From assembly GCA_017415715.1 (NCBI GenBank), contig JAFQFD010000028.1:1-64000 (forward strand): a stretch of 64,000 nucleotides of DNA. The letters run 5' to 3'. The stretch is from Bacteroidales bacterium (GTDB taxonomy: Bacteria > Bacteroidota > Bacteroidia > Bacteroidales > UBA932). This document shows, in pieces, positions 16,900-23,577 of the stretch. A program made the position numbers and the translations under genes. Position 1 is the first letter of the stretch. Every line of letters starts with the position of its first letter. The notes under the pieces are model-generated. The model was not told the DNA's origin. It searched no databases and saw nothing but the letters and a program-made list of their open reading frames with translations.

Positions 16900-17832
16900 A
16901 TGAAACCTACACTTTTGGTACTTGCTGCCGGAATGGGCAGCCGCTACGGCGGACTCAAGCAGATGGACGGTCTCGGTCCAAACGGAGAAACAATCATCGA
17001 CTACTCCATCTACGACGCAGTTGAAGCAGGATTCGGAAAGGTAGTATATATCGTAAGAGAATACTTCAAGGAGCAGATCGAAGAGGACGTAAAGCAGAAA
17101 TACAGCAACGTAAAATGCATTGACGGCGAGCCGCTCGAGTTCCAGTTCGTGACTCAGGAACTCTTCAAGATCCCTTCACAGTTCACTCTCAACCCTGAGC
17201 GCGAGAAGCCTTGGGGCACCGCCCACGCCGTGCTTATGGGCAAGGAGGTGATAAATGAGCCTTTCGCAGTCATCAATGGCGACGATTACTATGGAAAGGA
17301 GTCATTCAAGATCCTCGGAGACTGGCTTCGCGCTCACGAAGGCAAGACCGGAGAATATTCCCTCATAGGATTCGAACTTGACAACACACTCTCTGAGTCA
17401 GGCGGAGTGTCAAGAGGCGTCGGAACAGCAGACCAGACAGGCTTCCTCACAGACGTAGTGGAGCACCATAAGATCGCAAGGGCCGAAGACGGCAAGATCT
17501 ATGGAGAGAACAATGTGACCGGCGAGACCGTGGAGCTTGCTCCGAAGGCTCTCTGCTCTATGAACATGTGGGGATTCACTCCTGACTACTTCGAGAAGAG
17601 CGAGGAGATCTTCACCAGGTTCCTCGAGAAGAACATCGGCGAGCTCAAGGCTGAGTTCTACATCCCGTACGCAATCGACTGCATCATAAAGGAAGGTATC
17701 GGCAAGTGCGAGCTTCTCTCGACGCCATCACGCTGGTTCGGAGTGACATTCAAGGAAGACAGACCTGGCGTAGTGGCCAAGTTCCAGGAATTCGCAGATA
17801 AGGGCATCTATCCTACACCATTATATAAATAG
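16900..17832 (+). CDS. Sugar-phosphate nucleotidyltransferase-type protein
   Basis: The N-terminus TLLVLAAGMGSRYGGLKQMDGLGPNGE (about 4-30) is the nucleotide-binding signature (LAAGxGxR...K) of the NTP-transferase superfamily, and INGDDYYG (about 126-133) supplies the metal-binding Asp pair region. The 310-aa length lacks the left-handed beta-helix of GlmU-type enzymes. Homologues in Bacteroidales are usually annotated only as nucleotidyltransferase; the sugar and base are not evident. It is followed after 2 nt by a CPBP-family protease gene, so they are probably co-transcribed. Confidence 0.85.
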   Translation: MKPTLLVLAAGMGSRYGGLKQMDGLGPNGETIIDYSIYDAVEAGFGKVVYIVREYFKEQIEEDVKQKYSNVKCIDGEPLEFQFVTQELFKIPSQFTLNPEREKPWGTAHAVLMGKEVINEPFAVINGDDYYGKESFKILGDWLRAHEGKTGEYSLIGFELDNTLSESGGVSRGVGTADQTGFLTDVVEHHKIARAEDGKIYGENNVTGETVELAPKALCSMNMWGFTPDYFEKSEEIFTRFLEKNIGELKAEFYIPYAIDCIIKEGIGKCELLSTPSRWFGVTFKEDRPGVVAKFQEFADKGIYPTPLYK

Positions 17833-17834
17833 CA

Positions 17835-18725
17835 ATGGCATTTTTCAAGAGACATCAGGGAAGAGGTTCATACGACCTCTTCTCTACTTATAATTATTTC
17901 ATGCCAGGATTCTCAGACCTGGTATGGCTTGTGATACTGTTCTTCGTCGGAGCATTCCTCGGAATACTGATAAGCGCGGGACTTGCTCTGGGCATATCGC
18001 AGGACTTCGCCATGACATATGGGCTGGTGATAGTATATCCAGTCCAGTTCATTCCTGCGATGCTCTACGCATCTGCAGTCAGTCAGAGGAACATGGGATT
18101 CGAGCCTGAATACCCTCTTGACAACAACAATTTCGGAGGGAGAAGCGGGCTGAGCATGGCATTGATTGTCAGCGTAATGGCTATCTCCGCAGCATTTGTG
18201 ATCGAGCCGGTCAGCATGCTGCTTCCAGAGATGTCGGAGGCAAGGAAAATGGCCATGGAGCAGATGCTCAAAGGCCCTGTCTGGATCGTGCTGATCTCGG
18301 TTTCCGTCTTCGCTCCTTTCTTTGAAGAATGGCTGTGCCGAGGCATCATACTCCGCGGACTTCTCAAGAAGATGAAGCCGGGCTGGGCCATAGTGATCTC
18401 AGCGCTGGTATTCGGACTCATACACATGAACCTCTGGCAGGCCATCCCGGCCTTCATCATAGGAGTGATTCTGGGATATGTATACTACAAGACAGGCTCG
18501 CTCAAGCTCACCATGCTCATGCACTGTGTAAACAACACCCTCTCCGTGATCCTGAGCAGGATCCCGGGGCTTGAGGATGTCGAGTTCTTTGCCGAGATAA
18601 TGAGTCCTTGGACTTATGTACCTATGATCATTGCATTTGCAGTCGCGCTTGCATGCGGACTGCTGATCATCAGGAGCATCCCTCTCACACAATCTCCTTT
18701 CCGAAAGGAACCACAGCAAGTATAG
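17835..18725 (+). CDS. CPBP-family intramembrane metalloprotease
   Basis: A 296-aa polytopic membrane protein with the three CPBP (Abi/CAAX-protease) motifs: EEWLCRG (EExxxR, about 158-164), FGLIHMN (FxxxH, about 194-200) and HCVNN (HxxxN, about 230-234). These form the glutamate/histidine active site in the membrane. Roughly eight hydrophobic segments are visible, the first at about 30-55. In bacteria, substrates are mostly unknown; bacteriocin-immunity and prenyl-protein roles exist in other members. Its last 41 nt overlap the 3' end of the convergent yccF-like gene. Confidence 0.88.
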   Translation: MAFFKRHQGRGSYDLFSTYNYFMPGFSDLVWLVILFFVGAFLGILISAGLALGISQDFAMTYGLVIVYPVQFIPAMLYASAVSQRNMGFEPEYPLDNNNFGGRSGLSMALIVSVMAISAAFVIEPVSMLLPEMSEARKMAMEQMLKGPVWIVLISVSVFAPFFEEWLCRGIILRGLLKKMKPGWAIVISALVFGLIHMNLWQAIPAFIIGVILGYVYYKTGSLKLTMLMHCVNNTLSVILSRIPGLEDVEFFAEIMSPWTYVPMIIAFAVALACGLLIIRSIPLTQSPFRKEPQQV

Positions 18726-19053
18726 CCATCTTGAAGTGCTGCACGCCGAACGGGATTCCTATTATCGTGCAGCACAATGCTATACCGAAGGTGACATGAA
18801 TCAGGGCTATCTCTATTCCGCCCAGCACAATCCATAGGATATTCATGAATATCGCCAGGCATCCGCCGTCATTGGATGCCGAGCGTGCCTCGTGGCCGAA
18901 AGGCCAGAGGGCGAAGCCGGCCATCTTGATGAGCTGGTAGCCGAATGGCGCGCCAATGATGGTGATGCAGAACAGAAGTCCCACGATAAAGTAATATGCC
19001 GCCACGATAAGTCCTCCCAGGAGGAGCCAGAGTATGTTTCCGATAAATTTCAT
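18685..19053 (-). CDS. YccF-domain inner-membrane protein
   Basis: The 122-aa protein contains two similar halves, each with the pattern N-I-L-W-hydrophobic-G-G followed by CITIIGAPFGYQ or CTIIGIPFGVQ and a PFG segment, which is the YccF (DUF307) duplication. Three to four membrane helices are predicted by eye. It ends PFGKEIV, so the 41-nt antiparallel overlap with the CPBP gene is real coding on both strands. It starts 2 nt after the MurU-like gene, forming an operon with it. The molecular function of the family is unknown. Confidence 0.88.
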   Translation of the reverse strand: MKFIGNILWLLLGGLIVAAYYFIVGLLFCITIIGAPFGYQLIKMAGFALWPFGHEARSASNDGGCLAIFMNILWIVLGGIEIALIHVTFGIALCCTIIGIPFGVQHFKMAILAVVPFGKEIV

Positions 19054-19055
19054 TT

Positions 19056-19832
19056 CTATTCTGTTTTAATCATATTCTTGAACATTTCTTCAGCCTGGGC
19101 CAAAGTATCGAGTTTTCCGACATCCAGAAAGTCGAGGTTTTCCGCAACGACACCATATATAGGCATTTTCAATGCCGCCCATAGATAGAAGCTCATGATC
19201 GGAAACCTCACTCCTGCTTCAGTGTCCACTGTCAGTCCCCTCTCAGCGACATATTCATCCATCAAGGCGAACACTTTGTCAGACATGACATGTATGCCCG
19301 AAAAACCATAAGCCAGGCAATCCTCCACCGTCAACGACTTGTCCGCCAGACTGTAATCTCCGGTATCAGTATTATGCCACCCGACGAGCCTCATGGTGCC
19401 GGGTTCAAACAGCAGGAACCTCCTCGTAGGACGATTGCTGACCAAAAGCGTTGCCAGCGCATCCTCTCGCACCTGAGCCTCCAGCCATTTCAGGTCGACA
19501 TTCGACATTATGTCCACATTATGGATCAGGAAATGCCCGCACCCTTCCAGATACCTGCGTGCATGAAGCACCGCACCTCCGGTCTCAAGAAGCATCTTCC
19601 TCTCATCACTCACCTCCATCTTCATTATGTCCTGCTCCCCTATCCATGCCTCGACCTTATCGGCAAAGTGGTGCACATTCACCACCGCCTCCTCAATCCC
19701 CGACGCTTTCAGCTTACGGGCCACATGCTCGATAAGAGGCTTGCCTCCGACAGGCACCAACGCCTTCGGAAGCGTATCGGTAATCGGTTTCAGACGGGTA
19801 CCAAGCCCCGCAGCGAAAATCATAGCCTTCAT
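19056..19832 (-). CDS. MurU-like NDP-sugar nucleotidyltransferase
   Basis: MKAMIFAAGLGTRLKPITDTLPKALVPVGGKPLIEH is the classic NTP-transferase head (AAGxGTRL...PKAL), and the size (258 aa) matches the MurU/short NDP-sugar synthase group. ETGGA (about 85-89) and NVDI (about 107-110) fit substrate and metal sites. In Pseudomonas, MurU makes UDP-MurNAc from MurNAc-1-phosphate supplied by the kinase AmgK during wall recycling. Here an AmgK-like kinase fused to a RapZ-type domain is encoded directly upstream on the same strand, which strongly suggests the same pairing. Activity on MurNAc-1-P or GlcNAc-1-P is inferred, not shown. Confidence 0.85.
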   Translation of the reverse strand: MKAMIFAAGLGTRLKPITDTLPKALVPVGGKPLIEHVARKLKASGIEEAVVNVHHFADKVEAWIGEQDIMKMEVSDERKMLLETGGAVLHARRYLEGCGHFLIHNVDIMSNVDLKWLEAQVREDALATLLVSNRPTRRFLLFEPGTMRLVGWHNTDTGDYSLADKSLTVEDCLAYGFSGIHVMSDKVFALMDEYVAERGLTVDTEAGVRFPIMSFYLWAALKMPIYGVVAENLDFLDVGKLDTLAQAEEMFKNMIKTE

Positions 19833-19872
19833 ACTGTCTAACCTAATATATTATAAACCAACAATTTAACTA

Positions 19873-19906
19873 GTCTAGCCTGCCTGCCTCGCCATGCAGG
19901 CTAGAC
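19873..19906. repeat. Perfect 11-bp inverted repeat between the RapZ-fusion and MurU-like genes
   Basis: Arms 19873-19883 (GTCTAGCCTGC) and 19896-19906 are exact reverse complements around a 12-nt loop. It lies in the 112-nt gap between the two genes and lacks a following T-run on either strand, so it is more like an RNA structure or small repeat than an intrinsic terminator. Confidence 0.6.
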
Positions 19907-19944
19907 CCTATATTACCCTGAGCCTCAACCATTTAGACTAAACA

Positions 19945-21312
19945 CTATTCTTGCTCTCGATGGCGTAGCCGGACACGGATGTCCGGGTATTTCTCGCAGA
20001 GGTGGGCGGCGAGATGCTCGGCGCAGTAGACCGAGCGGTGCTGGCCGCCTGTGCAGCCGAAGCTGACCATCAGGCTGCTGAAGCCGCGGCGGGCGTATGT
20101 CTCCACATGCGGATCCACCACGCCGTATACATGGTCAAGGAAACCGAACACTTCCCCGTCATCTTCCAGGAACCTTATCACCGGTTCATCGCGTCCGGTC
20201 AACTTCCTGTAAGGCTCGTAGCGTCCCGGATTATGGATTGAGCGGCAGTCGAAGACGTAGCCGCCTCCGTTGCCCGTAGGGTCCTGGGGGATGCCTTTCT
20301 TGAACGAGAAGCTGCAGACGCGCACTTCCAGGACTCCGTCAGAAGGCAGTTCCTCAAAACGAGGAAGTGCGCAGAGTCTCTCCAGCGTCTGTGCCAGGTA
20401 TGGATATGGTGACGAGAATCTGTCCGTCATTGCCTTCAGTTCGGAAATCGCGGCAGGAATGCTGGTGACAAAGTTCGCCTTATGCTCGATCAGACCGCGG
20501 AATCCGTATGCGCCCAGCACCTGAAGCAGGCGGAAGAGAATGAAAAGGTCGAGCCTTTTCATGAACGTATCGCGATCCACCGCACGATATGCGGACAATG
20601 CCTCAAGATAACTTTCAAGCATCCTCTCCTTCAGGGCTGAAGGGTATTTCGCCCTTGCCTGCCATACGAAAGATGCCACATCATAGTATATCGGGCCACG
20701 CCTTCCTCCCTGGAAATCAATAAAATATGGTTCTTCGCCAAATATCATCACGTTCCTTGCATTGAAGTCACGATACAGGAATGTGTCTGTATCCTCTTCG
20801 AGCAAGGCATCTGCAAACCTTTCGAAATCATCCTGAAGAAGAACCTCATCGAACTCAAGGCCGGAAGGCTTGAGGAAACAGTACTTGAAATAGTTGAGGT
20901 CGAACATCACCATCCTTCTGTCGAAAGAAGGCTGAGGATAGCACACCGAGAAATCCAATCCTTCCGCTCCCTCGTACTGGATCGCCGGAAGCATTGACAT
21001 CGTCTTGCACAACAAGGTTTCATCCTTGATATCGAACAGGACAACGTCTCCAAGATCCTGCTGCAGGTATGCCGACATATCATCACTGACCGCATACACC
21101 TCAGGCACATTGATTCCTTTGGCACGGAAGTGGCGCGCTATCGTCACGAAAGCGTTATTTTCCTTCACATCAGTCCCGATGACGCCTATGCATGAGCCTG
21201 CATCAGAGGCCAGTCTGAAGTAGCGACGGTTGCTGGCGGAGCCGGTCAAAGGGGTAACGGAAGCCGGAATGCATCCGTATTTGGACTTATACAATATGGT
21301 TAATCTTTCCAT
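19945..21312 (-). CDS. AmgK-like sugar kinase fused to a RapZ C-terminal domain
   Basis: Two domains are visible in 455 aa. Residues 1-320 form an aminoglycoside-phosphotransferase-type kinase of the AmgK group: SASNRRYFR near the N-terminus, catalytic loop YRDFNARN (about 177-184, with Tyr where His is usual), and FIDFQGGRRGPIYYDVAS (about 196-213). Residues 330-455 match the C-terminal half of RapZ: SFSFKKGIP, YVFDCRSIHNPG, YRKLTGRD and FGCTGGQHRSVYCAEHLA (about 413-430). The N-terminal P-loop half of RapZ is absent and the kinase stands in its place. In enterobacteria the RapZ C-terminal domain binds GlcN6P and small RNAs that control GlmS. The adjacent MurU-like gene supports an amino-sugar role. 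A control link between wall recycling and hexosamine synthesis is inference. Confidence 0.88.
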   Translation of the reverse strand: MERLTILYKSKYGCIPASVTPLTGSASNRRYFRLASDAGSCIGVIGTDVKENNAFVTIARHFRAKGINVPEVYAVSDDMSAYLQQDLGDVVLFDIKDETLLCKTMSMLPAIQYEGAEGLDFSVCYPQPSFDRRMVMFDLNYFKYCFLKPSGLEFDEVLLQDDFERFADALLEEDTDTFLYRDFNARNVMIFGEEPYFIDFQGGRRGPIYYDVASFVWQARAKYPSALKERMLESYLEALSAYRAVDRDTFMKRLDLFILFRLLQVLGAYGFRGLIEHKANFVTSIPAAISELKAMTDRFSSPYPYLAQTLERLCALPRFEELPSDGVLEVRVCSFSFKKGIPQDPTGNGGGYVFDCRSIHNPGRYEPYRKLTGRDEPVIRFLEDDGEVFGFLDHVYGVVDPHVETYARRGFSSLMVSFGCTGGQHRSVYCAEHLAAHLCEKYPDIRVRLRHREQE

Positions 21313-21315
21313 AGC

Positions 21316-21350
21316 AGATTTCTCGACTCGCTTCGCTCGCTCGAAATGAC
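21316..21350. repeat. Dispersed palindromic repeat, copy R3
   Basis: It carries the shared termini AGATTTCTCGAC and TCGAAATGAC with an internal CGCTTCGCTCG-like palindrome. It ends 3 nt before the start codon of the kinase-RapZ gene, so it would be a hairpin in that mRNA leader. Confidence 0.85.
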
Positions 21351-21425
21351 AACCAGAAATGGCGATCCAGAGCTGAAGTCTGTTAATTTATTGGCGAATT
21401 TACGAAATAGTTGAACAAAAAAGAT

Positions 21426-21433
21426 TAAATTTG
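21426..21433 (+). promoter_or_regulatory. Candidate -7 element of pncB
   Basis: TAAATTTG matches TAnnTTTG and ends 22 nt before the pncB ATG. No clear -33 element was seen. Confidence 0.5.
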
Positions 21434-21455
21434 TTGGATTTAAAACATAAATATA

Positions 21456-22949
21456 ATGCACAATTACGCATATTGCTCGGACAAGTACCAGTACACGATG
21501 GGAAAATCCTTCTATGACAGCGGAATGAAGGATCAGCACGCTGTCTTCAACCTTTTCTACAGAAAGGCTCCGGAAAACAACAACTGGGCAGTAGTCAGCG
21601 GCGTGGACGAGGTCATCGAGATGGTGCAGAACCTCGGCAACATGGACCCTGCATTCTTCGAGAAGTTCCTTCCTGGCGAAGAGTACGCCGAATTCAGAGG
21701 ATATCTCTCGGCAATGAAGTTCACAGGCAACATCTATGCAATGCGTGAAGGTGAGATCGCCTTCCCCAACCAGCCGATAATCATAGTAGAAGGACCTCTC
21801 ATCGAAGCTCAGGTCCTGGAGACACCGATGCTCTGCATCATGAATCACCAGATGGCAGTGGCCACAAAGGCATCGAGAGTATGTCGCGCAACCAATCGTC
21901 CGGTCAGCGAGTTCGGCTCGCGCAGGGCGCACGGCCCATGGGCCGCGACCTACGGCGCCAAGGCCGCCATCATCGCCGGCTGCGCCGCCACATCGAACAT
22001 CCTCACCGGAGTGCTCTTCGACTATGGTTCCACCGGCACCATGGCACACAGCTACGTAACCTCATTCGGATGCAGTGTGAAGGGCGAATACAATGCTTTC
22101 GACACCTACATCAAGACTCATAGGAATGAGCCCCTCATCCTCCTGATCGACACATACGACACCCTCAAGTGCGGTGTCCGCAATGCCATCAAGGCATTCA
22201 AGGACAACGGAATAGATGACAGCTACACCGCAGGATACGGAGTCAGGCTCGACAGCGGAGACCTCGCATATCTGTCAATAGAATGCCGCGCCATCCTTGA
22301 CGAGAACGGCCTGAAGAACTGCAAGATATTCGCCACGAACTCTCTGGACGAATACCTCATCACAGACCTGGAGCGTCAGGGAGCATGCATAGATTCATAC
22401 GGTGTCGGAGACGCCATTGCCACCAGCAAGGCAAACCCTTGCTTCGGCAATGTCTACAAGCTGGTTGAAATCGGCGGAGAAGCCGTCCTCAAGCGTTCCG
22501 AGGACAAGATAAAGCTCATCAACCCTGGATTCCAGATCACATACAGGATCATGATCAACGACCCGTCAAAGGGAGAAATATACAAAGTGGACGTCACCTG
22601 CCTCAGAGGAGATGAGCTTAGCAAAAAGATCGAGGCCGGAGAGACCTTCACCGTCTGCGACGAGTATGACCGCTACAAGACAAAGACCTTCGAGGCGGGA
22701 GAATATGTGGCGCTGACTCTCCAGCGCAAGGTGATAGAGAACGGCAGACGCTGCGTCCCTACCCACACCCTTGCTGAGAAGAAGGCATATTACAACAGCA
22801 CATTGATGCACTTCAGCCCGAGCGAGCGCCGACTGATCAATCCGCACTACTACAAGGTGGACATCTCGGATGATCTTTACAACCTCAAGATGGGTATCAT
22901 CAACAGGATCGTACAGGAAATCAGAGATTTCTCGACAAGCTCGAAATGA
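21456..22949 (+). CDS. pncB: Nicotinate phosphoribosyltransferase
   Basis: Converts nicotinate and PRPP to nicotinate mononucleotide for NAD salvage. The 497-aa length and motifs fit the longer (PncB2-type) branch: CSDKYQYTMGKSFYDSG, VFNLFYRKAP, FPNQPIIIVEGPLIEAQ, FGSRRAHGP (about 151-159), SGTMAHSY-type segment STGTMAHSYVTSF and VRLDSGDLAYLS. The last eight residues (RDFSTSSK) are encoded by a dispersed palindromic repeat that supplies the stop codon, so the natural C-terminus was probably altered by that insertion. It overlaps or abuts pncA downstream, giving a two-step nicotinamide-to-NaMN pathway. Confidence 0.94.
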   Translation: MHNYAYCSDKYQYTMGKSFYDSGMKDQHAVFNLFYRKAPENNNWAVVSGVDEVIEMVQNLGNMDPAFFEKFLPGEEYAEFRGYLSAMKFTGNIYAMREGEIAFPNQPIIIVEGPLIEAQVLETPMLCIMNHQMAVATKASRVCRATNRPVSEFGSRRAHGPWAATYGAKAAIIAGCAATSNILTGVLFDYGSTGTMAHSYVTSFGCSVKGEYNAFDTYIKTHRNEPLILLIDTYDTLKCGVRNAIKAFKDNGIDDSYTAGYGVRLDSGDLAYLSIECRAILDENGLKNCKIFATNSLDEYLITDLERQGACIDSYGVGDAIATSKANPCFGNVYKLVEIGGEAVLKRSEDKIKLINPGFQITYRIMINDPSKGEIYKVDVTCLRGDELSKKIEAGETFTVCDEYDRYKTKTFEAGEYVALTLQRKVIENGRRCVPTHTLAEKKAYYNSTLMHFSPSERRLINPHYYKVDISDDLYNLKMGIINRIVQEIRDFSTSSK

Positions 22950-22950
22950 C
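22925..22950. repeat. Dispersed palindromic repeat, copy R4, inside the end of pncB
   Basis: The 26-nt segment has the shared termini AGATTTCTCGAC and TCGAAATGAC. It encodes the final residues and stop codon of PncB and makes an ATG at 22946 that lengthens pncA in frame. Confidence 0.85.
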
Positions 22951-22957
22951 AATTACC

Positions 22958-23545
22958 ATGAATAACAGCGCATTAGTTGTCGTGGACATGCTCTACGACT
23001 TCATCGACGGCAGTCTCGCGTGCCAGAATGCCGACAAGGCCGTCCAGGAAACCCTCAGGTTCATCGACAGACAGACCAAAGGCCAGAACGGAGAGGAACA
23101 TGAGATCCTTGACACATTCCCTATCCTCTTCATCCGCGACCATCATCCTGCAGACCATTCTTCATTCAAGGAGCAGGGCGGAATATGGCCGCCTCACTGC
23201 GTTGCAGGCACGCGCGGAGGAGAAATCCACGAGGACCTGGCGCCATATGCCAAGGAAGAACTCACATTCGACAAAGGCTGTGACAGGAGCGTCGAGCAGT
23301 ACTCCGGATTCGAGGGCATCAACTGCGCGGAGCAGTCCCTCGGAGAGGTGCTCGAACTGCTTGACTGCACTGACGTCTATGTTGCCGGCATCGCTACGGA
23401 ATACTGCGTCAGGAACACATGCGAAGACCTGCAGAAAGCCGGATTCAAGGTGCGTCTTCTCAAAGATTGCATAGCATATGTAGACCATGAAGGCCACGTC
23501 AAGGCACTCGAGGAGATGGCTCAGGAGGGCATAAGCATTGAATAA
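22958..23545 (+). CDS. pncA: Nicotinamidase (isochorismatase family)
   Basis: Hydrolyses nicotinamide to nicotinate, the substrate of PncB encoded just upstream. The 195-aa protein shows the catalytic triad in order: Asp in VVVDMLYDF (about residue 10), Lys in LTFDKGCD (about 107) and Cys in GIATEYCVRNT (about 150), plus the metal-binding RDHHPADH. An ATG at 22946 (MTIT extension) is in frame and overlaps the pncB stop as ATGA, but it lies in a dispersed repeat, so 22958 (MNNSALVVVD) is preferred. The protein also fits general isochorismatases; the pncB neighbour decides for PncA. Confidence 0.92.
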   Translation: MNNSALVVVDMLYDFIDGSLACQNADKAVQETLRFIDRQTKGQNGEEHEILDTFPILFIRDHHPADHSSFKEQGGIWPPHCVAGTRGGEIHEDLAPYAKEELTFDKGCDRSVEQYSGFEGINCAEQSLGEVLELLDCTDVYVAGIATEYCVRNTCEDLQKAGFKVRLLKDCIAYVDHEGHVKALEEMAQEGISIE

Positions 23546-23567
23546 TAAATAATTATTCGTACCTTTG
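23538..23567 (+). promoter_or_regulatory. Candidate promoter of the putative porin gene
   Basis: TTG (23538-23540) and TACCTTTG (23560-23567) are spaced by 19 nt, a full match to the Bacteroidota promoter. The -33 part lies within the last codons of pncA. The start codon follows the -7 element by only 10 nt. Confidence 0.6.
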
Positions 23568-23577
23568 CCGTCTTGTT

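Noticed and set aside
21300..22049. A 249-codon minus-strand frame opposite pncB
   Set aside because: It lies wholly antisense to pncB, whose motifs are clear, and its N-terminus shows no family signal; it is a shadow of a gene with strong codon bias.
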